Positions 1 through 5,985 of a stretch of 10,435 bases of DNA are shown here, one piece after another (positions within the stretch are counted from its first letter, which is position 1; every line of letters starts with the position of its first letter). A model generated the notes under the pieces. The model was given only the letters and a program-made list of their open reading frames with translations. It was not told the DNA's origin and did no database searches. Source of the DNA: CAYRGQ01 sp964444885. GTDB lineage: Bacteria; Bacteroidota; Bacteroidia; Sphingobacteriales; Sphingobacteriaceae. The position numbers and the translations under genes were made by a program. The stretch spans positions 1-10,435 of the forward strand of contig CAYUIZ010000106.1 in the NCBI GenBank assembly GCA_964444885.1, given 5' to 3'.

Positions 1-64
1 ATTTCTCCTCCTAATGTCGTCGAAGTGTCGTAAGCGGATTTTTGTCGTGCACCCGAATTGACGG

Positions 65-146
65 GATACTCTTGCTTTTGCCAGACACGACACGAATGGC
101 GTGAAAAACAGGGCAACCCGTTACGCCCTTGCCGTCTTGGCGGCTT
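65..146 (+). repeat. Direct repeat copy A, a decayed copy of the leader at 3942-4026
   Basis: These 82 bases align with 3942-4026 in the same orientation. By hand I count about 7 mismatches and 3 gap positions over 85 columns, roughly 88% identity. The shared segment covers the -7 promoter region, the short untranslated leader, the start codon and the first half of the signal peptide of the exported deformylase gene. In this copy the -7 box reads TGCTTTTG instead of TACTTTTG, the start codon is GTG instead of ATG, and three bases are missing just after the start without a frame change. Similarity ends abruptly after the shared CGGCTT. Further upstream only short strings (GCACCCG, GACGG) recur in the same order, which may be chance. 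Confidence 0.85.
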
Positions 147-274
147 TGGTTCCGTCGGAATCGGTTGGCATGGGGCGTCGAAGAACGCGGCCGGGGTGGC
201 CGAGGCACGCTGGGCGCCGCGTGTGCGGAATGGATTTGCTATCCTGTACGAGATCTTGCAACGGGTTAACGTAG
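101..274 (+). pseudogene. Truncated leader-peptide remnant (GTG start, 57 codons)
   Basis: A GTG at 101 lines up with the ATG at 3978 of the DUF1684-deformylase gene. It opens a reading frame whose first 15 residues (VKNRATRYALAVLAA) mirror the signal peptide start MKKTVATLYALTVLAA. After about residue 15 the resemblance is lost, and the frame becomes Arg/Pro/Gly-rich before a TAG at 272. The rest of bases 147-345 shows nothing I recognise. Another open frame runs across it from 58 to 324, but it matches no family I know. The likeliest reading is a 5' fragment of a paralogue or duplicated gene that lost its body. A short expressed exported peptide is possible but unsupported, because the -7 box and start codon are both weakened. 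Confidence 0.4.
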
Positions 275-345
275 GCGCGGCTGTATCGAGGCCCGGCCCA
301 GGCGCGGAGGAGGGGAAAAGGTAAACAAGGACGCTCGTCCGGTGC

Positions 346-2799
346 TTACAGCCGAGCGGCTTCTTCTGTCATGGCCGACTCGGGCTGGCGCGGTGCCTGA
401 CGCTGGCTGCGACCAAATCGGTATGCAAAAGACAGGCCGACCATCCGGCTGTCCAACTGTTGTTGTCGCCAAGAATTCAGCGCGGCGAGGGAGGAGCGGG
501 TGACATAATGATAATCATCGAATAGGTCGATCACTTGGAGGCGCAAGCTGCCTTGATTGTTCAGCACCTGCTTAGACAGGGTGATGTCGATCCGGGACAT
601 CGGTTCTGAAATAGAGAACGGGCCGTCCTGCATGGATGACAGGTAACTCGCCGTCAGTTCGACGGCCCAAGCACGCGGCAGGCGGATTTGGTTGATGAGC
701 TGGCCCATTCCTGACAGCCGTGCGGCGTCGAGTTGCTCGCCCTCAATACTGCCCGCATAGTGTTCGTGAAGACCCGTGAGACTGGTCATCAGGCTGTACC
801 ACGGCGTGACGGGTTTCATGTAACTGATATTCAGGCTGTACGTGTCGAGGTTGTCGAGGTTACCAAAACCGAAGGCCATGGCCGGGCTGCCGGGCTGGCG
901 GGCCAAGGTGATCAGGAACGGGTTGCTGGCGCGCGTATAGCTCAACGAGGCGCTCAGTTGGTTGGCAAAGGTGTACGAGAGGCTAAAGCGTCCGCTTACT
1001 TCAGGCAGGAGGTGAGGGTTGCCGCCTTGTTGGTAAAGCAAGTCGGAGTAGAACGTAAAGGGGATGAGGAATTCGTAATTGGGCCGGTTGATTCGCCGGT
1101 TGTAGCCTATGCCGAAGCCATGTTGCTGGCGAGGGCGGTATTGGAGCAAAACCGATGGAAAAAGTTGCGTGTGCCGGTTGCGAAAGGCATCCTGCCGTCG
1201 TGTCTCTTCCCCTTGGTTTTGGGCATGCTCTATCCGCAGCCCAGCCTGAAGGACCCAGTTGCTTCCCCATTGCTGATTGTAGTCGACATAGGCCGCGCTG
1301 ATGTGCTCATCGAAAAGGTAATGGGCGCTGCGCGAAACATCGGTGTCGTATTGTGCCGTCGCCACATTCTGGATGCCCAGCACGGCGTTGTTATCCATCT
1401 CCATGCGGGTCGATTTGATGCCAGCCTCAAACGTGGCCGAGGCGGTGAGCGGTAGCCGATAGTCTGCTTTTATTCCATACACACCAATCGTGGTCGGGAT
1501 ATTTTGCCGGATTAGCGTGCGGTCGGCTGCTGACGCCTGCCCCGCGGGAACAAGCGTATTGTTGAGGTCATAGCGTAGTGGACGGTTGTAGTTGAGGTAA
1601 TCGGCGACAACGGAGAGCGACGAGCCGGGTTTGCCCAGTTGCTGCTCGAGGTAAGCCCTAATACTGTGAATCGGGTTTCTCAGCTCACGGGTGCGGGTGG
1701 CTTCGTTGGTAGCAAGCAGTTGCTGTTGGGGGCTCAGAATCTCGCTGAAGCTCGAATTGTGCTGGGCAGGGTAGCCTTTGAGGTTGGCGTGATATTCCAT
1801 GCCGATAGCGAAAGAGCCAGCGGCGTAGTCGAAACCGGTCCGTACCGCCGGCGTGGACGTGGTCGACTCCGATATAAAGCGTTGCGCGACGATGGATTCC
1901 GCTATTCCCGATGCGTCTTTATACTCGTGTCGCTGGTTTAGTTTGATTAAGGGGTTACCCAAGGCGTAACTTAGGTTAGCGAATACGTATATTTTATCGT
2001 GCTTCCAGCTGGCGTCCAGGTTGTTGGTCGAGTTGAAATAGCGCCCCTGTCTGGCTCCGAGCGTGAAACTGCCGCTAAAGCCATTGGTCAAACCCTTTTT
2101 TGTGCGTAGATTGATGACACCGCCGATTCCCGCCGCATCATACTTTGCCGACGGGCGTGCAATCACCTCTACTTGGTGGATTTGGTCGGCGGGTAGGCTT
2201 TGGAGGTGCTCGGACAGCTCACTCCCACTCAAATACGTTTGTTTTCCGTCGATGATGACGAGGGCGTTGTTCGTACCGTGGATGGATACCGCGCCGTCAC
2301 CCCCCGCCATCACTCCTGGCGCTTGCTGTATCAGTTCCCATGCGCTTCGCCCCTGTACACCCAGTAGCTGATCCACGTTGACCACCGTACGGTCGGCCCT
2401 CATTTCGATGAGCGGCTGGGCTGCCACGATATCGACGGTTTCCAAGGCGTCCGCGTGCGCTGTAAGCACAATGGGCGGAAGCCGGATCGCCTTCAGCGAG
2501 TCAAGGGCAAGTGCGGCGGATTCGTAGGGGCGGTGACCCATCGCGGCCACGCGGATGAAATAGCCGCCGGGCGCCAAGCTGGCGAGCGTGAAACTTCCGT
2601 TTTCGTCGGACACGCCGATCTTGGCGATCGCAGAGTCAGGTTGCTGGTGCAAGGTGACGGTAGCGTAGGGCAGCGGCTGTTGGTTTTCGTCAACCACTTG
2701 GCCGGTTAGCGTCGTGCTATTGCGTTGCTGGGGATAGGCCAAATAACTTGCAAGCAGCAACAAGGGCAAGCAAAGAAAGGGCTTTAGACTTTTCTTCAT
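346..2799 (-). CDS. Outer membrane beta-barrel family protein (TonB-receptor-like)
   Basis: The gene encodes 817 residues. A signal peptide (MKKSLKPFLCLPLLLLASYL, cleaved near residues 21-24) comes first. Residues about 29-112 form a carboxypeptidase-regulatory-like Ig fold (LTGQVVDENQQPLPYATVTL, then DENGSF and GGYFIRV). Residues about 120-235 form a TonB-receptor plug-like domain, with APGV, ALVIIDGK, QVEVI, PSAKYDA and GGVINLRTKKG. The remainder is a beta-barrel rich in alternating aromatic strands, ending near SFAYRFG with a short charged tail. This is the usual order of the Bacteroidota outer membrane beta-barrel family (OMP_b-brl_3 type). Such proteins sit in the outer membrane; their substrates are mostly unknown, and no substrate can be read here. 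No SusD-like partner is adjacent. A LuxR-type regulator lies 151 bp upstream on the same strand and may control it. Confidence 0.9.
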   Translation of the reverse strand: MKKSLKPFLCLPLLLLASYLAYPQQRNSTTLTGQVVDENQQPLPYATVTLHQQPDSAIAKIGVSDENGSFTLASLAPGGYFIRVAAMGHRPYESAALALDSLKAIRLPPIVLTAHADALETVDIVAAQPLIEMRADRTVVNVDQLLGVQGRSAWELIQQAPGVMAGGDGAVSIHGTNNALVIIDGKQTYLSGSELSEHLQSLPADQIHQVEVIARPSAKYDAAGIGGVINLRTKKGLTNGFSGSFTLGARQGRYFNSTNNLDASWKHDKIYVFANLSYALGNPLIKLNQRHEYKDASGIAESIVAQRFISESTTSTPAVRTGFDYAAGSFAIGMEYHANLKGYPAQHNSSFSEILSPQQQLLATNEATRTRELRNPIHSIRAYLEQQLGKPGSSLSVVADYLNYNRPLRYDLNNTLVPAGQASAADRTLIRQNIPTTIGVYGIKADYRLPLTASATFEAGIKSTRMEMDNNAVLGIQNVATAQYDTDVSRSAHYLFDEHISAAYVDYNQQWGSNWVLQAGLRIEHAQNQGEETRRQDAFRNRHTQLFPSVLLQYRPRQQHGFGIGYNRRINRPNYEFLIPFTFYSDLLYQQGGNPHLLPEVSGRFSLSYTFANQLSASLSYTRASNPFLITLARQPGSPAMAFGFGNLDNLDTYSLNISYMKPVTPWYSLMTSLTGLHEHYAGSIEGEQLDAARLSGMGQLINQIRLPRAWAVELTASYLSSMQDGPFSISEPMSRIDITLSKQVLNNQGSLRLQVIDLFDDYHYVTRSSLAALNSWRQQQLDSRMVGLSFAYRFGRSQRQAPRQPESAMTEEAARL

Positions 2800-2865
2800 G
2801 GGTGAAAGGTATGGGTTGATAAGGGGCGGCGTATCGGACGCCGATGTTGGCGGCTACACACTGCC

Positions 2866-2899
2866 CAACAATATTAGGGGTTGCCGAAAGGAGAGACAA
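2866..2899 (-). promoter_or_regulatory. Candidate promoter of the outer membrane protein gene
   Basis: Read on the minus strand, TATTGTTG (2866-2873) differs at one position from the Bacteroidota -7 consensus TAnnTTTG. A TTG (2897-2899) lies 23 bases upstream as a possible -33 element. The leader to the ATG at 2799 would be about 60 nt. It is the best match in this intergenic stretch, but it is weak, and read-through from the regulator gene is an alternative. Confidence 0.35.
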
Positions 2900-2905
2900 T
2901 AGTAC

Positions 2906-2915
2906 TTGGTACCAA
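2906..2915. promoter_or_regulatory. Perfect 10-bp palindrome, possible operator
   Basis: TTGGTACCAA is a perfect palindrome. It lies just upstream (minus-strand sense) of the candidate -33 element of the outer membrane protein gene and beside a run of seven A. A site placed like this could bind a dimeric regulator such as the adjacent LuxR-type protein. One 10-bp palindrome can also occur by chance. Confidence 0.25.
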
Positions 2916-2950
2916 AAAAAGAAGCAGCGTAGCGCGGGAGAGCAAGGGGA

Positions 2951-3748
2951 TTAGAACGCCGGGGGCAATGCGCCGGTCAGGGCACAGAGGTGGGACAGGG
3001 CTGTATTGTCGCGCGCGAACAGGCGGTTGCGGGCGTTGCTAAGTTGGTTTTTGACCGTTTGCGTGGTGATACAGACCTGATCGGCGATTTCGGCAACGGA
3101 TTTTCCAGTGTTCCAGAGCGAAAGCAATGTCTTCTCGCGCGGTGAGACGATATCTTTCGCAACGAGCCGGCGCGTGTCCGTGCGCCAATGAAACGCCTGC
3201 TGTCCGCCAAACCGCATCCAATACCCGCTGGCCGCGGTCAGTAACGGCGAGATGTCTTCCAGGTAGTCAAAACAGAGGACGAAATTGCCCGTGTCGTCGA
3301 ATACCAGCGGAGTAGATCGGTAGTGTAGGCGCAGGCGCTGGCCCTTCAGGTTGGTAATGGCGCCGCCGCACACGGATGATTCCAACGACACAAAGGACGC
3401 TAAAGGGAGGCGCCGGAACAATTGACGGCGGATTTCCAGAAAATCGGCGATGCTGCTTCGGTCTTGGATGACGGTAAAGTATTTCTCGTCCCAAGCCGCG
3501 CCTATCGGCGGTGCAGGGCCGTCGTCGCCGGCCAGCAGCGCCAGATTGTTGCTGCAATAGAGGTAGTCAAACCTGGAAAAATCAAAAATCGAGTACACCC
3601 GGTTGTTGCGCAGCGCCATATCGTCAAGCAACGCCAGTTGGGGAGCCAGGTGATCAGGAATCCGCCCGTTTTTTCCAGGCACGTATTCTTTTTGAAGCAA
3701 GGTGCCGATTTCGATTAGGAGGTTTCGGTCATGGTTTGGTGTTGTCAT
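2951..3748 (-). CDS. LuxR-type transcriptional regulator with PAS-like N-terminal region
   Basis: The gene encodes 265 residues. Residues about 201-260 form a LuxR/GerE helix-turn-helix: VSPREKTLLSLWNTGKSVAE, then IADQVCITTQTVKNQLSNAR and NRLFARDN. This is the classic pattern, with TVKNQLSNARNRL as recognition helix. Residues about 45-170 look like a PAS-type sensor fold, with alternating strands (YSIFDFSRFDYLYCSNN; NFVLCFDYLEDISPLL). There is no response-regulator receiver domain or phosphoacceptor pattern, so it probably senses a ligand or partner rather than a phosphate. The frame stays open upstream to 3979, but I chose the ATG at 3748. The longer version adds 77 low-complexity residues and would run through the candidate promoter at 3853-3884. 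The outer membrane protein gene follows downstream and is the likeliest target. The signal is unknown. Confidence 0.85.
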   Translation of the reverse strand: MTTPNHDRNLLIEIGTLLQKEYVPGKNGRIPDHLAPQLALLDDMALRNNRVYSIFDFSRFDYLYCSNNLALLAGDDGPAPPIGAAWDEKYFTVIQDRSSIADFLEIRRQLFRRLPLASFVSLESSVCGGAITNLKGQRLRLHYRSTPLVFDDTGNFVLCFDYLEDISPLLTAASGYWMRFGGQQAFHWRTDTRRLVAKDIVSPREKTLLSLWNTGKSVAEIADQVCITTQTVKNQLSNARNRLFARDNTALSHLCALTGALPPAF

Positions 3749-3852
3749 ATCCGTACAGATGCTCAACAGCCCGCCCCCAAGGGGAAGGGTAAGATTAGGT
3801 TGAATGGTTGGCTTACTGAATTGGCTTTCCGATATTGCCCGGTCAGCTAGGC

Positions 3853-3884
3853 TAAAGATAGAGAGTTTGTGGCTGGCTTCCAAA
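3853..3884 (-). promoter_or_regulatory. Candidate promoter of the LuxR-type regulator
   Basis: On the minus strand, TTTG (3881-3884) is followed after 20 bases by TATCTTTA (3853-3860). This fits the Bacteroidota -33/-7 pattern (TTTG, 19-21 bases, TAnnTTTG) with one mismatch at the last base. It gives an untranslated leader of about 95-100 nt to the ATG at 3748 and supports the short start for the regulator. Confidence 0.5.
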
Positions 3885-3941
3885 TCTGCCGCGCACCCGC
3901 TTCTTTGGCCCCATCCTCCCCTGCTCAGACGGATATCGCCA

Positions 3942-4026
3942 GATACTCGTACTTTTGCCAGATACGACACGAATGGCATGAAAAAAACAGTGGCAACCCT
4001 CTACGCCCTTACCGTCTTGGCGGCTT
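3942..4026 (+). repeat. Direct repeat copy B, promoter and signal-sequence start
   Basis: This is the intact partner of 65-146. It holds the consensus -7 box, a 20-nt leader and the first 16 codons of the DUF1684-deformylase gene. The two copies are direct repeats and enclose the minus-strand regulator and outer membrane protein genes. Recombination between them could in principle delete or duplicate about 3.9 kb. Confidence 0.85.
3950..3957 (+). promoter_or_regulatory. Candidate -7 element of the DUF1684-deformylase gene
   Basis: TACTTTTG matches the Bacteroidota -7 consensus TAnnTTTG exactly and ends 20 bases before the ATG at 3978. No convincing -33 TTTG lies 19-23 bases upstream. The equivalent box in repeat copy A is mutated to TGCTTTTG. 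Confidence 0.5.
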
Positions 4027-5204
4027 CGGCCGTAGCCCAAGATTATGCGGACAGTATTCGCCTTTACCGTGCTGAGAAGCACAAAGCGGCCTTTGCCAAC
4101 CCTTCCTTTCCGCTGAATGCGCTCGATGAGGGGTTTCTGCATTATTATGAGCCAGATGAGGCATATCGCGTCAGGGCCAGGGTCGAATACCTCATCGGCG
4201 AAAGGCCGTTTCGTATGCCCACCTACGACGGTACCAGCACCGAGTATATCCGTTTTGCCCGCTTGATATTCTCGGTGGGGGACGCGCGCGACACGCTGAT
4301 GGCATACCAGAATACGGGCCTGCTCGCTGACGCGCGATACGGCGACCATCTGTTTGTCCCGTTTAATGATCCGACCAATGGCGAAGCGACCTACGGTGGC
4401 GGCCGGTATCTCGACCTTTCCAAAGGGGCCATTGCCGGCGGATACGTCGCCTTGGACTTCAACAAGGCCTATAACCCCTATTGCGCGTACAGCGACGGCT
4501 ACCGATGCCCCATACCACCTGCGGAGAACGAGCTTTCGACGGCGATTGCTGCGGGCGAAAAACAATATACCGGTACCATTCGCCAGCGGCCCCAGCCCGC
4601 CACGCCGCCTTCGCGCCTGACGGAAAGCGAGCGCCGGCTTATTTTGTCCGGCGATACGAGCCGGCAATTGCGCGTCATCCAAGACACCCTGCAAGCGGAA
4701 TTGGCCGTCCTTAAAGCGGTATCGAAAGACCTGGATCCCGCGGACGATCTGTTGCCTTTGCTCGCCAAGCGAATGTACCTCGCCGTGACGGACAGCGTGC
4801 ACGGTGGCGTGGGCATCGCAGCGCCCCAAGTCGGCATCAACCGAAATGTCATCTGGGTGCAGCGGTTTGACAAGATCGGCAATCCGTTTGAGTGCTTCGT
4901 CAACCCCAAGATCACGTGGCGGTCCAGTCTGCTGCGCAAAGGCCGCGAAGGATGCCTTTCCATTACGGATACCCGGGGCGAAGTGTACCGCAATTATACC
5001 ATCCGGCTGACGTACCAGGACATGGCCGGCCTCGTGCACGAGGAGCTGGTGGAAGGGTTTACCGCGGTTATTTTCCAGCATGAAGTTGACCACCTGTATG
5101 GGATTTTGTTCACCGACCGGCTGGGCGAACAGCTGGATACCCCGTACCATCCGATCAACGATGCGGTGGATCTTTATGTGCGGGACCTGTCGGCCAGGCA
5201 ATAA
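3978..5204 (+). CDS. Exported DUF1684-peptide deformylase fusion protein
   Basis: The protein has 408 residues; a lone peptide deformylase has about 170-190. Residues 1-20 are a signal peptide (MKKTVATLYALTVLAASAVA, then Q21). Residues about 25-198 match DUF1684, a domain of unknown function: TYGGGRYLDL (138-147), ALDFNKAYNPYCAYS (158-172), CPIPPAEN (177-184) and AAGEKQY (191-197). After a Pro-rich linker, residues about 216-400 are a peptide deformylase with all three motifs: GVGIAAPQ (277-284), EGCLS (324-328) and HEVDH (368-372). Metal ligands would be C326, H368 and H372, with catalytic E369. Deformylases remove the formyl group from N-terminal formyl-methionine in the cytoplasm, so a signal peptide in front is unexpected. 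The frame is open from 3804, but I chose the ATG at 3978: it starts the signal peptide and lies just after a -7 box. Substrate and true location are inference. Confidence 0.9.
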   Translation: MKKTVATLYALTVLAASAVAQDYADSIRLYRAEKHKAAFANPSFPLNALDEGFLHYYEPDEAYRVRARVEYLIGERPFRMPTYDGTSTEYIRFARLIFSVGDARDTLMAYQNTGLLADARYGDHLFVPFNDPTNGEATYGGGRYLDLSKGAIAGGYVALDFNKAYNPYCAYSDGYRCPIPPAENELSTAIAAGEKQYTGTIRQRPQPATPPSRLTESERRLILSGDTSRQLRVIQDTLQAELAVLKAVSKDLDPADDLLPLLAKRMYLAVTDSVHGGVGIAAPQVGINRNVIWVQRFDKIGNPFECFVNPKITWRSSLLRKGREGCLSITDTRGEVYRNYTIRLTYQDMAGLVHEELVEGFTAVIFQHEVDHLYGILFTDRLGEQLDTPYHPINDAVDLYVRDLSARQ

Positions 5205-5266
5205 GCGCAATCAGGCCCCGCTCGAACTTAACGGCAACACCATCCGCGTTTGTGCGGTGCATTTCG

Positions 5267-5274
5267 TAGTTTTG
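5267..5274 (+). promoter_or_regulatory. Candidate -7 element directly before the methylase gene
   Basis: TAGTTTTG fits TAnnTTTG exactly and ends only 3 bases before the ATG at 5278. No TTTG lies at the usual -33 spacing (one at 5249-5252 is only 14 bases away). If active, it would give an almost leaderless mRNA. The 73-bp gap after the deformylase gene, the widest in this cluster, is consistent with an internal promoter. Confidence 0.35.
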
Positions 5275-5277
5275 TGC

Positions 5278-5985
5278 ATGCCTTTCGGAACCCTCTTTCT
5301 ACTGCCCGTCCCCCTGTCGGATACAGCGGCCTCCGCGTCATACACCCCGTTCTTTGTCGAGACGATCAACGCGATACAGGAGTATATCGTGGAAAACGAA
5401 AAAACGGCCCGCAAATTTCTGAAACAAGCAGGCCTCACGCGGCCCCAACAGGAACTGATCCTGCATGACTACGGCAAGCATGCCCGGCAGCGCATAGACG
5501 CCGCGGTTTTCTTCGCGGGTCTGGAAGCGGGACGGGACGTGGGTTTGATGAGCGAAGCCGGGGCGCCTGGCGTTGCCGACCCGGGAGCTGAAATCGTGGC
5601 CGAGGCCCATCGGCGCGGCATCCGTGTCGTACCGCTGGTGGGGCCTAGTTCGCTATTGCTGGCGCTGATGGCGTCGGGCTTTAGTGGGCAAAGCTTTGTT
5701 TTCCACGGGTATCTGCCCATCCCCAAGGACGAACGGAGCAAGCGGATTAAGCAAGTGGAAAAAGAGGCCGCCCTGAAGCAACAAACCCAGCTTTTCATCG
5801 AGACGCCGTTTCGAAACAACCAGCTCCTCGACGAACTGCTTCGCACCTGCGCATCCCAAACCCGGCTTTGCGTGGCCTGCAACTTGACAGCGCCGGACGA
5901 ATTTGTTCGCACTCGCACCGTCAGTGAGTGGAAAACGAATAAGCCCGACTTGCAAAAAAAACCAACGGTATTTTTATTGGGTTGA
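5278..5985 (+). CDS. RsmI-like SAM-dependent methyltransferase (tetrapyrrole methylase family)
   Basis: The protein has 235 residues; typical RsmI has about 280. It is a SAM-dependent enzyme of the tetrapyrrole (corrin/porphyrin) methylase fold. The best marker is residues 91-146: SEAGAPGVADPGAEIV, RRGIRVVPLVGPSSLLLAL, then SGFSGQSFVFHGYLP. This parallels the SDAGTP-DPG and GPS regions of RsmI, which 2'-O-methylates C1402 of 16S rRNA. A later LFIETPFRNNQLLDELL (172-188) matches the family's ESPHR segment. The N-terminus departs from RsmI: the usual PxGN reads PLSD (residues 10-14 region) and the AEDTR segment reads VENEKTARK. It may be a divergent paralogue rather than RsmI itself. I chose the ATG at 5278 because the first beta-strand (GTLFLLPVPL) begins right after it. 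The stop shares its A with the next start (TGATG), which suggests translational coupling. Confidence 0.85.
   Translation: MPFGTLFLLPVPLSDTAASASYTPFFVETINAIQEYIVENEKTARKFLKQAGLTRPQQELILHDYGKHARQRIDAAVFFAGLEAGRDVGLMSEAGAPGVADPGAEIVAEAHRRGIRVVPLVGPSSLLLALMASGFSGQSFVFHGYLPIPKDERSKRIKQVEKEAALKQQTQLFIETPFRNNQLLDELLRTCASQTRLCVACNLTAPDEFVRTRTVSEWKTNKPDLQKKPTVFLLG

Noticed and set aside
329..340. Small inverted repeat GGAC-GCTC-GTCC just past the outer membrane protein stop, as a terminator
   Set aside because: The stem has only 4 bp and is followed by a broken T run on the minus strand, too weak to call.
733..1455. Plus-strand open frame of 240 codons within the outer membrane protein gene
   Set aside because: It lies antisense to the beta-barrel region. 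Its product has no recognisable domain and no promoter-like element precedes it.
2912..2935. A-run (T-run on the minus strand) with GCGTAGCGC nearby, as a terminator after the regulator gene
   Set aside because: The possible stem is only 3 bp, so the T-run alone does not support an intrinsic terminator.
3804..3977. Upstream in-frame extension of the DUF1684-deformylase gene
   Set aside because: It would add 58 residues, bury the signal peptide, and run through the -7 box at 3950-3957 and the regulator's promoter region.
3852..5210. Minus-strand open frame of 452 codons lying opposite the deformylase fusion gene
   Set aside because: The plus strand here encodes recognisable DUF1684 and deformylase motifs. 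The antisense product has no recognisable motif, and long antisense frames are expected in GC-rich coding DNA.
5080..5277. Upstream in-frame extension of the methylase into the deformylase gene
   Set aside because: The extra residues would overlap the deformylase C-terminus and do not resemble the methylase family. The family's first strand begins right after the ATG at 5278.
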